A stretch of 64,000 bases of DNA, taken from positions 13,969,501-14,033,500 of the forward strand of contig NGZR01000001.1 of the NCBI GenBank assembly GCA_002197995.1, written 5' to 3'. Below the pieces are notes generated by a model that was not told where the DNA came from, ran no database searches, and saw only the letters and a list, made by a program, of their open reading frames with translations. The DNA comes from Gaeumannomyces sp. JS-464. Its lineage: Eukaryota; Ascomycota; Sordariomycetes; Magnaporthales; Magnaporthaceae. A program made the translations under genes and the position numbers. Positions 22,625 through 35,103 of this stretch are shown piece by piece (the first letter of the stretch is position 1; the number at the start of each line of letters is the position of its first letter).

Positions 22625-23422
22625 ATCCGGTTCCCGGCACCTGCTTCTCCCCCGGCGTATTGGTTATAGAATAGATTTGGATAGCAATGATACCCCTTTA
22701 CACACATGCCGGCCGTCAGTTCTATCTCGCCAGACCAACAGCGACACCTGAGTGATACTTCCGAAGCAACCCAATGCCAGCTGCGTCTGTTAGCACGCAG
22801 CGTCCTTGTATGACTCCAGCCCAAGACGACGACCGCCAGTGGTCTGTGGTCTAGTGTGTAATCTCTTCCAATATGCTTAGGCCTGGGTGATGTCCGCTAG
22901 ACGGTGTGCTCCATTCCCACCACGGGCAGCAATACAACGCCTTTTTTTCTTTTTTTCTTTTTTTCCTTATCATCCAACTCCAATCTTGTGCCGCCAGTAC
23001 CCGTCTCGCCGCAGTTTAGCCCGTTGTTCGCTCCTCCCAACAGTTCCTTAGGGGTCCAGCCGCCGTCGCCGCCACCTACGTTATCTCCAACCCAGGGTCC
23101 GAGTCTGGACCCCTAGGATTTTTTCGCCGCAAAGACGTTGCCCAGACGACAAGAGGGGGGAAACTTCCCATCTGCATGACTTGTCTAGAGCTTCTCGTAA
23201 TCTGCACGGCCGCGAGCATATGCTTCAAGCACCCCGTCCCAGCCTTACATCCAGCCGACTGCCCCGCCCCGGCCGCGAGCAGAGAGCTGTGGCGGCAGAT
23301 GTTATGCTTTTCTCTTCTTCGGCCGAGATCACGCCTTTTAGCTTTGCACGCCTTTTCAGTTCCTCCCTTGGCAGTCCTCCGCGAGAGAGTTCGAGGTCGC
23401 AGCCTCGGAAAACCTTTACCTG

Positions 23423-23516
23423 TTTTTTTTTTTTTGTTTTTTTTTTGTTTTTTTTTTTTCTTTCTTTTTTTTTTTGTTTTTTTTTTTTGTTTTTTTTTTT
23501 CTTTCTTTTTTTTTTT
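23423..23516. repeat. Interrupted poly-T tract, partly duplicated
   Basis: 94 bp of T broken only by single G or C bases. The order of interruptions (G, G, C-TTT-C) occurs twice, so the tract looks like a ~45-bp T-rich unit that was duplicated. Confidence 0.9.
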
Positions 23517-24312
23517 AACATGTCTCGACGTACACGAGAGGCGAAAGCTTCGTTTGGCGACCCGACAGGCCCTAGGGGAGAAGGATACGAGAAGCGGGCG
23601 AGGACACAGAAAGCAACTATCAGACACTGTCTGGAGGCCTGGCCAACGAAGCCCACGACAGCCATCCACCACCACCACCATCAGGGGGTGGCGTGTTCAT
23701 ACGTGTCTTCTCTCCCTTGCTGCCATAACCTCACTGTCCATGCGCAGTGGCAAGATGTGGTTGAGCAAAAGTCTGATCTGGGACCATGCACAGAATAGAC
23801 TCCTCCAGCTCCGGCCTCCCTCCCTCCAGCGAGCCCATGTTGCCACGTTGCCAGGTCGGCAAGCTCCGGCATCATTGGCGGGAGGCTGACAGCCGACATG
23901 GTCGGTATTGTGGCATCACGCATCAACAGTTCGGGGCGGGAAAGGATCGGGTTTTACCACGGCAGCTCGGTACCAATATCAGAGCCTAATTATATGCCCC
24001 GGCAGCCTAGGCGCACCTCGTCCTCGGGTCCAAGGGGGACCAGCCGGGTCCGACGAGCAGGGTCCCCTTATTCCAGCCCCAAGCCTCAAGATTATGGAAA
24101 GCATCTGACGGAAAGGGGGTGTGCTGATGTCGTGGCGCGCAGACTCACACTCGGTCTGCAAGACAGCGCATCCAAGTTCCGCCTCTTTCCTGCCTGCCTG
24201 CCGGCGGCACTGCGGGACGACCAGGCCCGGGCATGGTGGGTGTTGCGGTGTACAGGGAGGGGAACGAGGCAGGGCAGCCAACGACAGGGCGGGCCGCGCC
24301 AAGCGTACCAGT

Positions 24313-24331
24313 AAAAAAAAAAAAAAAAAAA
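24313..24331. repeat. Poly-A tract (19 bp)
   Basis: Uninterrupted A run in the gene-free region. A second interrupted A-rich tract is at 24709-24729. Confidence 0.9.
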
Positions 24332-26756
24332 GCCCCGAGGGGGAGCCGGATCAATCGTTTATCGGCATCGCGCGTGTATTACGATCCTCCGAACCCTCCG
24401 CCATACCCGGAAATCGGACCCCAGCGGTTGGTCACGCGTGTAAACGGGAAAAGGGAAAGCAAGCGTCGAGGCAGCAGATCCAGCAGGAAAGGTTGAGGGA
24501 GAGATGCGCTGCCAACAAAGACGTGCAGCGGCAAGACCTAACAGCCCTGCGGGACGAAGGAGCGTAGGTAGGCGTGACATTGCGAGGATCGTGGCTTGTG
24601 GCTCGTGGCTCCTTTGCTCGACAGAAACCGGGTTTCGAAATTTCGTCCTCCTGCAGCGTGCCGGGAAGTTGGCCCGAGGCGTCGGGTAAGGATGGTTCCA
24701 AGGGGAAGAAAAAAAAAAAGAAAAAAAAAGACGGCCACGGTTGGGCAGAAGAAGCTAACGGGATGCTGCATCACGTCGTTATCCAAAGCAAAGCAGGGGC
24801 CGGCCCCAAAAAGACCATGAGGATCGGGATGGAATATGGGGGATCGTTAAAAAGAAATGCATTATATAACACAAAAGCAAGGACGGATCCCGTGGGAGGG
24901 GTTCGGCCCAAGGCCCCCCAGGCCGCAGGTCGTGGTCCCCGCCGCCAATTGGCACGCTCATTTCGTTAGCGCCCAAAAGCGAAGAGCGTGGCTGTTGCGT
25001 GCGGTTTGGTGCATCAATAGCCTCTTCCCCTCCCGCTGCTTAGTGCTCGGCCGGACGTTCTGACGTAGCCCCAGCGCCCTGGGGTCGCAGAGAGAGCTTA
25101 GAGCACAGATAAGTTCGAAGAGCTGTCCGCTTCAGGACTAGATGGGACGGACGGGGCGGTATGACGTCCCATGGGGCCAGGGGAGAGGAAGCGCGCCGCG
25201 GCCACACGATGCAGAAGCCCAGACCGGCAAGCTGCTAGCACTATTTTTCTTCTTTTTTTCTTCTCCCCGCTCTCAAGGGCTGTCAAGATTGGAGGGCGGA
25301 AAATGGCGTCTTCGCGCGGGACGATTCCGTCACCGTCACGTCGGAGGTCCATTCGGGGATTTCGGATGGTGGCGGGGAGGGACTCCAGGCGGAGCCGCCG
25401 TCCCAGCTGCACGGGTCAAATCACCCTTGCTGAAAGGGGTACCTGGAGACAAATGATTGATGCCCCGAGCCGGGCTCAGACCCGAATCCCACCTTGGGGT
25501 GAAGCTCGGGATCGCCCAAGATTGCTCCAGCAAAGACGGACGAAAAAAACAGGACTTGGGACCAACGATGGACGGCCGATCGACCTGTTCCCGATCGCCT
25601 GCATCGCGAACACGCGTCCGATTGCAGGGTGATCTTGTCCCATTTTCACAAGACGAAACGCTGGGGAAACTAGCCGCTTGCCAGACAGGTTTATTGGCAT
25701 GAGATTTCCTACCCATTTTGTCTTCTGGTTGGCCGTGTCTCTGCCCCAATTTTAGGCAGCTTGGAAAAAAAAGAAAAGGAACCGGTCTGTGAAGATCGAC
25801 GTTTTACAGGCGCATCAGAAAATACCGTCGCGATGCGGAAAGATCAGACAGACGGCATTGGGCTTTCCAAGCCGCTAGACTAGGGCATCCGACGTTCCTT
25901 TGGGGTCACTGGGGCGCCACACGGCGCCTCGCTTGAGAGCCACCGAGCTTCCCATTGAGCCATTGAGCCGAACCCTTTCTGGTTCTTGTGGGGTTGTTTC
26001 ACACCGTTTCCTGGAGGAATGCATCCCAATGCTGCCGTTGCCGATCACTCGATGGCCGGAGGTTCTGCTCCTTTTTTCTCCCTGCTCTTGTCCTTTCATT
26101 TTTCCCTTTGTTCGGCTCTGATCGCGATCTCGATTGTCACGGATCTACAGCCGCGGGCCACATGGCGCAAACCGGCCGTATCCCGCCACGCCTTGCTGCC
26201 TGCCCGTTGACACAGCAGGGTCGGATTCTGCGCGCAGAACGCGACGGACATGGCCGAGAGCTCGTGTGCGCTTATTGTAGGCACTACTGGTGTTTCCGGT
26301 TGCCATCGCCGGGTGTGGACGGCGGCAGCACAAAGGCTCCTGGGCCGCCCGTGGCCCCGCGCGGTAGTTGGCATAACCTCGTCGATCACAAAACGAGGCT
26401 AGCCCCGGGCTGGCAGGGCACCCGCCGCAGGTTGATGTCATGTTTCTAGGGTTTTTTGAAGCTCATAGTGTTGGCTGTCGTAGGTATGACGGAAGAGCCA
26501 GCTGAGGATGTGCGATAGGATGAGGAGGGGGCACGCGCTGTGCCGGAAAATAAAATAGCCAACCGACTTTTCCCAACCGCGGACTAAAATTCCCCATTCA
26601 CGCTAAAGATGGGATTCCCAGGGGACCTGACGTTTTGCTGAATCCCTTTTTTGCTCTCTCTCCTTTGTCAGCGGCAAGCCAGCTAATTGGACGGCCGTAG
26701 TCTCTGGATTTCGGCAGGGTGAGGCCCCTGCTGCGTGAGTCGAATTGGCGAGAGAG

Positions 26757-26784
26757 ACAAAATAAAATAAAATAAAATAAAAAG
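26757..26784. repeat. (AAAAT)n microsatellite
   Basis: Four to five copies of a 5-bp AAAAT unit in the gene-free region. Confidence 0.9.
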
Positions 26785-28885
26785 CAGGGAGAGCGCAGGA
26801 CATCGAGGATCAGAATCGCAGGGTTTCTTTCTTCAGCAGCACTCACACGGCCAATCAGCCAGCGACGCCTCCCGAACACGTCCGCCTCAACCGCTTGTGA
26901 CGAAAATGTGGCACAGGACAAGAGGCGGCGAAACAAATGCGCGTCAGTGCTCGCCAAGCGCGGGATGACTTGTGTGGCACCACCACAGAACAGGGGCTTT
27001 GGACAACCCCACCTCCCAGATCGGGGAACTTGTGGCTGGTGACCTCATCTGATTGGGCGTGCCTGCAAGGCCCCTTGTCCAAGGTCAGTCGGGGCCAAGC
27101 TTTTTTTTTTCTTTTTCTTTGCTGGCTGTTAGTGCAGGCTCCTGCGGCTAAGTATCCCTTCCCTTTGCGTCTGGGAGTCTGGCATGCCCGGAGCGTTTGC
27201 TCCGGCCATCGTTCCACCAAAGATGAAAGGGTGCAAGCTGGGAGGAACGCCCCCATTGAAGCCCGAGGTCCCTTACCCAACAAAATGATCACTTTACTAA
27301 CCGTGGCAATATGCGTCTCAGTCATTTCCCCTCCTTTCTGTGACTGTCCGGAAATTGCACGGCGTGGCAGAGTTGTCAGGGTGACGTATGTACGTGGCGT
27401 TTTGTGGCCGGGGCACATTTGTGGACGGTAGGTCAGGGCAGACACCTGGTAGACAGACTCCGCATATACGCACAACTTGCTCGGCTGGCACCAGTTGTTT
27501 GTGTGGTGGTCCGCTCCAGGCCTAGGTATCCAAGGGTCTCACGCAAGGCTAGAATCAAGTACCTATCACGTGCCGACAGAGCAGAGGGTAGTACTTTGTG
27601 GCGGGTCCTGCCTGCTAGACGCCGAAGCTCGGGACTTGGAACAAAGTTGCGGAGAGATGAAGCCTCTCAAGTTACAGTCCGCGGGAAGGACAGCCGGCGG
27701 TGGCTGGGGAAAGCCAACAAGCCCCAATCAGCAGCAGGCGTTCTCAAGCGAGCTCTACTGCGGTGCCACCTCGGTAGCCATCTAGAAACTTTTGCGGCTC
27801 GGCAGGTCTGGTAATTTGTTGTCTGGCCGCGCGTTATAAGCCGCGTCCTGCCCTAGTTTCCTTGCAGCTGGCCAGCACGCTGGGACGGCAGGCTCGGGCT
27901 GCTGCTCACTGGGCGCACAAGGGTCGATGGAACCAGACCTGCCGTGTCTTGTTCCGCACTATGGCTGATGCCTCCTCGAAACCTCATCCTGCGCGCGAGA
28001 TGACCGGTCTGTGCGATCGATGGCAGCTGCGTGGTTCCTCCTCGTTCTCCTCCTTTGTGTTCCTTGCTGAGCACGAGACTTGCTCGTGCAGATTACCATG
28101 TCCTGTTCTGCGCCGTGTGCACAGGACCTGTGTGCTGCAGAGCAGCAGCCCGGTACCTTGGCAGGGCAAGCGAGGGGCTGAGGTTGCCCTGGTCCGATTC
28201 GCTCGGTGACGGATGCTGCACTCCAAGCAATCGCATTGCCGACTCACCCCTTCTCCTCATTCTGTACGGCGCCCAGAACGCCATTGGCTGCCAACTTTCC
28301 TGCTTTCGTTTCATTTGCATCCGGCTACTGAGCGTTTGGGCAGAGGCGGACACCCAAGTCGGATGTCATACTACGCACAAAGTGCAGTACATGTCTCCTG
28401 AACTCTCATCAGCCAGACAGTGGCGAATGGCGGCTGCGAGGTCCATCCTGGGCCGAGACGCTGCAGATGCGCGTGGCTGTACATTTCCTCGGCAACGAAC
28501 ATTCGCCTGCCGTGTCAGTTCACCCGTCGCTGATCTGAGGCTGCCAGGTGGGCTCTCACGCCAGACGGGCCGGAACCGGAGGGACAAAGCTCGCTCGGAA
28601 CCAAAGCTGGGATAAAGCTAGCTGAAGTTTGGCTGTGGCCAGCCAGCCGCCAGCTCCTGAAGAACCAGAATAGCTCAAAGCCAAATTGGGCGGAGAAGGG
28701 GTCCCTCTTGCAGATATGAACATAACACGAGCGAGCGATGGCCCGCGCGATGGCGTGGGTAGAAAACGGGCGAAGCTTGACATGGAATGGCATGTCAAAA
28801 ACACGGCGCTCTGTGAAAGAAACCGAGGCTCGCGCTGTCGAATGGCATCCCGTCTTTTCGCGCGTTTTTTTCTTCTTTTTTTCCT

Positions 28886-28887
<2 letters not shown>

Positions 28888-28916
<29 letters not shown>
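28888..28916. repeat. Poly-T tract (29 bp)
   Basis: Uninterrupted T run preceded by a further T/C-rich stretch from 28865. It lies 71 bp before the paired hairpins at 28988-29032. Confidence 0.9.
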
Positions 28917-28987
28917 CGGTAAGTGGGACCGCCCCGGTGGGGCCCCGGTGGCAGGGCCAGTGGAGACTGCTCTTCTGGCACTTGTAA

Positions 28988-29032
28988 GGACTGATTTGGT
29001 AATCAGTCCACCACGTGACTCTGTCACGTGGT
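28988..29032. other. Two adjacent perfect hairpins
   Basis: 28988-29009 is a 9-bp perfect stem GGACTGATT/AATCAGTCC with loop TGGT. The very next base starts a second 9-bp perfect stem ACCACGTGA/TCACGTGGT (29010-29032) with loop CTCTG. Each arm of the second stem contains CACGTG, the palindromic E-box bound by bHLH factors. Confidence 0.8.
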
Positions 29033-31083
29033 CACCCCCCTCCTAGGGGTCGGTAGCTGCTTGAGGCTAGATTCGTAGATCCCTTCAGGACGAGACAGAA
29101 TCAACAGATCACGCTCTTTTTTGGTAACCCTTAGGCCTTCATGCGCATATCTCTTCATGGGTTGACGGACCTGTTTTACACTCTGCCCCCGCCAGACAGG
29201 CACGGCGAACAGGGTTCAGTCCCGTTCGACATCAGAATGACTTGCTTCACCATCAGCTCCGGTCCCTGGAGGCCCAGATGAATACGCGGAACAGCTCCCG
29301 AACCGACTCGGTCCAAGAGGCGAGCAAGGCAGGAGGTCAACCGCACGGCCCAGCCGTGCCAAGAATATGCCCGTTGGCGTGGGGGAAAACGAGGATAAGG
29401 GTGCGCAAACAAGAGAAAAAACGGCCCTGAGGAGACGAGACCGCGGCAGAACGGAGCACGAAAGCAAGGAGCACGCAATCCGAGGGAGGGGGTCCAAGCG
29501 CTTGACTTTTGTCTGCACCGCATCGGGCCACTCCAGCAGTGGGCTGGCCAGTCGAACCTATCTTGCACGTCTAATCTTATTTTTCATTCGCTGCCCAGTC
29601 GCCACCGTTCGGTTCGTGGATTCATGCTTGCCAACAGGCGCGTTCGCCTTCATAGCTCCTTCCCGGCCGCTCCTACCCCGCCCGCAACTTTGCAGCTTTG
29701 CCAGCGGGCGCGACATCCGATGCGCTAGCAGGCAGACAGCTTCAATTTCTTGGGAGCAGCGGGTATCTTGTGTGGAGCCCCAGCGCACCCATGCCGCTTT
29801 GGGCCAAGCGGCCAGGCGCCCTTAGCCGCTGCCAGGCACTGGCAGTCAATGGGGTAGGGGTGGTACTTGGGCAAGCTCCTCCGTCACAACAACAACCCAC
29901 CCAGGCAGAACGATCGAGATCGATCGACACGGGGTTTATGCCGATGGAGAGCTTTCTCCCACGCCTTTCTCAGAATCGACCTCTCTCGGCCCTTTGCCTC
30001 CTCTGCTGCCACCCCTTGTCCGCATTGGGCTAACCGCCTCGATCAAATGCATTTCCATTGGACTTGATGCCCGGACAGGCAGGTACCTCGGTCGGCGCAG
30101 CCAGCCTGTGTCTCTATTTTATCCATGTTTGTTTTTTGTTTCTTCCACCTCCTCGTGCGCGCGTCCACGGCACACGCCCCCTCCCCTCAGCAGAATGGAA
30201 CGCCCAGCCCGGGTACCAGAGTACCAGGCTCGATGCGGCACCGCGCACCGCGGGCCCCTGCCTGCCCTGTTTCCTCCTGACGTCGCCATACAGCCTCTGC
30301 GCTACAGCAGGGGTGTGCCGGCAATGACCAGCACACCCGCTTCTCGTCTTATATCTATTCACGCCTGCCCTCACCCTGACCTCGCCAGCGCGACGGACAC
30401 GACCTCGCTCGACCCAATTCACTTCAAAAAGTCTTGTCGCCTCCCCACGCGTTCCCACAAAGCCGCACCTCTTCTTAGAGGCCCCTTCCCAGCAGATCTC
30501 GCACTCTTCGGCTGCTATCGACACTAGAACCCTTCCCCGGCCACGCGCGTTCCTCCTTGTACCCTCACAACAATCATCTTGCACGCCGCCCCAACAAGCA
30601 TCCGCAAGGAAACTCAGGGCGCAAAGATTTTACCTCAACGGCTCTGTGGTCCTGGACCCGCTGTTATAGACTCAAAGCCCTAAGCGTTGAAAATCTTGGC
30701 CTCCGCCAGCATCCAAGCCCTCGAAAGTGACTTTTGAGGTTGCCACCCGTTGCCCCTCCAGCCAGTCTTTGTGTCATACTCTTATCGAGGATATAACACG
30801 GGAATCTTCCACCTTCAGGGCTCCAGCAATCTCTTCCCGGTGCTCATCAGAGCGAGCCCTTTACTTGGAGAGGTGGTTTAAGTCATTCGGAATAGCTCCC
30901 TTGTGGAGCGCCTCGCCAGAGCGCCTCATCATCAACCGCTTCTACCCCCCGGGAGTCCCTCCCAGGCTCCGATCCGACAGCCAGGAGGTAGCCGCGGGAG
31001 CTGCCAGTTCGAGCCTCTGCGCTCGACGCTCTCCGCATCCTCTCCGGGGGAGCGAGCAGATTTTTTTTCGCTCAGACTACTTA

Positions 31084-32831
31084 ATGCCTAAACGATATCC
31101 CGATGCCTCAAACGCGATGGCCGTGGACCGGGTCCAAAGAAAGGTATGGCTTTTCAACTCAACTCCTGGCGCGTAAGGGCGGGCGGTGGTGGTACGCACA
31201 GTTTCATTTGGTCTCCTCCAGTAAAATAGATGCTCGAATTTCATGCCTGGCGCATACGTTCAGTCACCCATGTCCCCATGTTTGCCGCCCCGGACTGCAT
31301 GTAATACCTCCCAACATGCTGTTTCGATCTTTGGGGATTTTGCACCGCAGGTTCTGTACCGACCACCTTCCGCCGATGCTTCTGCCCTTGCCACTTTGGT
31401 CGCCAGGAATCATCTCGGCCTGTCCCTTTGCTAACCGAGTTATTACATGCCGCACCACAGACGGAGCGCTCTCACGAGGAGAATCAGGAGCGGGCGTACA
31501 TTGCGGCTTCCCGACGAGCCGATCGTAGTATCGAGGCGCGCGTTCAGTCTGCGCGTATGGCGTCGGACATTCACAAAAGGCGCACTGGCAAGGGATTCAG
31601 GATATCTGAGGAGATTGTCATGAAAGAGGAGATGTACGAGGAGGAGGAGGACGACCTCCCACGCTATCGTACTTTGGCTGCGCTTGCGCAGCATCCTCCG
31701 AGCTCAGCTGACATCCACGAGCGCCTGAGCCAATTTGCCGCCGCCGACATTGGGATCACCAAGCTCGCCCGCATGCGCGAGATCGAACGCCAGTTCGAAG
31801 AGAGCTTCCCAAACGCTGCCCACCTGTCGCAGAGCAGCTACCTGGGACAGGTTGGCCCTCGACAAGCATATCAAAATCATCAGCAGCATCGGCACCATCA
31901 GCACCATCAGCAGTATCAACACCACCAGCAGCAGGAGCCCCCAAACCGCGGGTACTCGCACTCGCCAATGCTTGACTATGCGTCCCAGTACGCTAGGGAG
32001 CGTGCCCAGTCCATCAGCCAAGCATCGGCCGGTCTCGATATGGCGACGCGGCGCCACACAATCGCTGCCGGCATGGTCTCCCACAACCTCCATCCTCAGC
32101 TACAGGCCAGTGGCCTAGGTGATGATACCGGGAGCAGCAGCTTGTCACCTCCCGCCTTGACCCCCGGCGCGGTCGGTAGCAGCGGCAGCAGCAGCAGCGG
32201 TGGCAACGGCATCGAGACCCCCGTGACCACGCAGTACCAACCCAACTTCACGACCTCGACTTCCTTCGCGAGCATTCCTGCGACGACATCCATGGATGGA
32301 TTCGGAACTGTGGTCATATCGTCTGGAGTCAACGGCATACCCTACCTATATCAGCCTCATTCCACCGCCAGCTTCAACTCATCTGAGGCGGAGGGTGAGG
32401 GCGTGGACCAGGTGCTGGGCAGTGGCTGGAACGGCGAGAGCGTCTTCTATCGGGAGCCCGAGATGTACCCCCGCGACATGGACCTGGAGACGAGGGACGC
32501 CTGTGGCGGCTGCTTCGAACAGCGGCCGTCGTCGGCTGCTGGCAGCGTGGGCATGCCGCACCCTCTCAAGGCTCACCACTCCCATAATCAAGCCCCCTTG
32601 GCTGTGAGCAGCGCGGCAGAGGACTATTTTAGTCATGCTGCCACCGTAACCGCTGGTCCTACCCTATCCCGGTTCGAGGCCATGGCCGGTCAGCGCAGCG
32701 CTGCCGTTACGCCTGGCACAGAGGGCATTGATACGTTCTTTGACATGGAGCAGTACTCCCAGTCTGCGGCTGCTGCGGCCGCGGCGGCTGCGGCTACGGC
32801 TGCTGCCTGGGACAACCACAGTCAGGGTTAG
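31084..32831 (+). CDS. Low-complexity regulator-like fungal protein of unknown function
   Basis: Best model: exons 31084-31143, 31351-31398 and 31461-32831, all phase 0, 492 residues. The second intron (62 nt) has a GCTAAC branch site but a weak donor (GTCGCC), so that junction is uncertain. No ATG lies upstream in frame, which supports the start MPKRYPDASNAMAVDRVQRK. The N-terminal third is the conserved-looking part: RRADRSIEARVQSARMAS, IHKRRTGKGFRISEEIVMK, then EEMYEEEEDDLPRYR. I associate this block with uncharacterised fungal proteins but cannot name it. The remainder has a His/Gln run (~31870-31940), Ser/Gly runs and an Ala run near the C-terminus. There is no signal peptide, membrane helix or DNA-binding domain that I can see. 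The very long upstream gene-free region suits a developmentally controlled gene. Confidence 0.65.
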
Positions 32832-35103
32832 ATGGCTCAGAGATATGGGAAGGGCGCGGCAACGCATCTATTCTCTTGGAAATTCTCGCCACTTCTTCCA
32901 CCGACTGTCGTACACACATCAAGCCAAGACCCCGGTTGCCGCGCCGCGCTGTGGGTGCGGAGTCGCGTCCGATGCAGCGATACCCAAAGGCCACGGCGGC
33001 CACAGCGGTTACCCCCAAGTCTAGCACAACATCGGTCGCTATTTGTTCCGCATATCCACGCGCCCGATTTGACATCGGGAGCTCGCGGGTTTGGAGGAAC
33101 ACAACACAACAGCCCTTGATTGAGGAATACAAGCATCTCAACTATCACTTGTGGTTTGCCCCTTCCATTTGTCCTTTCGATTTCCTATCCCAGCAACACC
33201 AATTCGGAGCAGACCAGTACGCGGAGCAACAAGAGAAAAACAGAAAACAGCACAAAATACCCCCTTGATTCAAAAGCACCTTCCACTTGACACACTCCCC
33301 GTGATAGTGTCCGCCGCGACAGAAACATGATCTGTTCAGACGCCATCCTCGCACTCTTTCCGTCAAAGTTTCTTTTGTCTCGACACGTTTTGAGTTTCTG
33401 TGGTATTCTGAGTTTCGAGCACAGTTTTGAGATTTAGATCCTCGTTTTGCGCGAACTTGCTGTCTTGCGTCTTCAAACCAGGCTGCGAATCGATTTTGCA
33501 GCATGTGGCGGAGCGGACGCCGGTCGCTGTCCCATGTCGAGGACGAGGCTGGGTCGGGGTTTAATCAGGTGCCAGCCAAACTCCCGGCGTCTGAGGATTC
33601 TTCAGGGAAAGGGAGGATGGGATTCGGCATTCAGCTTTTCGGTTTATTATCCTTGTTTTCCTCCCTTATTTTTCCTTTGTCTTGCTTTTTGCGTCCCAAG
33701 CGACCAAAACTACACAACACATCCGCAAGGGACCACGGGACGCGCAACGACGAAAACAGCAGGAGGGGAACTGGGAAACACTTTTATGAAGCCATTATAC
33801 ACACAGCATTTTAGTTGGGAACATACCACGGCGCATTTCCCCTTGTTGGCGCAAGGGAGACGGGGGAGTACGTGCGGTTGCACATATACACGGATCGGGC
33901 AGCACACGCATTGGAAGGGGAAGCTTTTCTGGGAGGTTTTTAGTCCATTTCTCGGGAACCTGCGACTTTTTTCCTGTATTTCCTTTTCTTATTTCCATGC
34001 GTCGCGAAACTAGATACCACACGTGCGCTTAGAAGTCGATGTTAATCCTATCAGCAATAATGCCCGCAAAATTCCGCTCCATGTGGGGTCAAATCTGGAT
34101 GTGGTTTGGCGAACTTGGTGGCTGCAGTCGAGGTTGAGTTATGACGACAAGGCTCAAAGGTATCTCAGGGGTAAGGCTGGCTGTCGCCGCCCTGCTCCTG
34201 CGATCAGCTCGGAGATGCCGATGCCCCTTCCAAGGCTCCGTGCACGCCTTAGAGAAACATCCCTGAACAGAGCGCTATCCCTTCAAGTGGTCCCTGCACT
34301 CCCGCGATGCCGTCCTTGAGAGGGGCTTAAAGAAGTCGGATCAGACTTCTGTGCTTGATTCCGTTTTTAGCAGTTTCACGCCTTGCCGAAACCTTCCAGG
34401 GTACGACAAAAAAAAAAAAAAAAAAAAAAACGGTTTCGATCAAAAACGTCGCCAATCCTTTGGTTCGCGGGGCCACGTTTCGTGCGACCGTTGGGACTCC
34501 GGCGATCAGCGGCCGGGCGGGGGAGGTGACGGCGGCGGGTAGCAGCGAAGAGAAAACTCTCCGGCGGGCGGCGGTCGAGATTCCAACCACGACCTCCGGG
34601 GCGGAGCGCCTCTTTGTAGCCCTTTCTTTCGACGACCTGTCTTGAAAGATTGCCCACTTCCATAGTAGTCGCTCGCCTTTTGTTGTTCTTCTGCCTCCTC
34701 TAGGGTGGCGGCCCAAGGAGGGCCTACATCGCGCACCAGTCCGCCAGAGATGACTTGATCGGCAACGCCACCTGGTCGATCTTCCCTTGCCCGGTCAGCC
34801 CTTCTCATTTGCACAGACTGCGAAGCCTCCCCATCCACGCGGACCGCAAACCCCTGGGGTGCAACAACTGTAGGACTCCCCCGCGAAACCGAGGCCGCCT
34901 AGATGGAACTGCCGGTTTAAACAAGCAGACGACGGGATGGTTTGCAAAGCACAAGGTTGCAAAGAACACATATGAATTAAATAAGGTCAAGCAAGGGCTG
35001 GACAGGGCGATGCTTTTTCCTGCAACATGTCGGCCCTGTCAGCCCTGTCAGCCCCAGCCCTTTTTTCAATTAGCCCCCCACGCAGAGCCACCAACGGGCT
35101 CAC
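32832..35103. other. Convergent intergenic region with poly-A tract
   Basis: 2.3 kb between the stops of the regulator-like gene (+) and the second rhodopsin-domain gene (-). It contains a 23-bp poly-A run at 34408-34430. No gene recognised. Confidence 0.5.
34408..34430. repeat. Poly-A tract (23 bp)
   Basis: Uninterrupted A run in gene-free sequence. Confidence 0.9.

Larger units (their letters stand above)
22625..31083. other. 8.5 kb gene-free region
   Basis: I find no reading frame with domains, conserved motifs or plausible splice phasing on either strand. The stretch holds several long homopolymer tracts (listed separately), an (AAAAT)n array, a pair of perfect hairpins at 28988-29032, and a pyrimidine-rich section (~30130-30560) that looks like the promoter-proximal leader of the gene at 31084. 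The most economical reading is a very long regulatory region and 5' leader of that gene, possibly with non-coding transcripts. A fast-evolving small gene cannot be excluded. Confidence 0.6.

Noticed and set aside
23076..23681. Lys-rich 201-codon frame on the minus strand
   Set aside because: Produced by the poly-T block; no plausible protein outside the Lys run.
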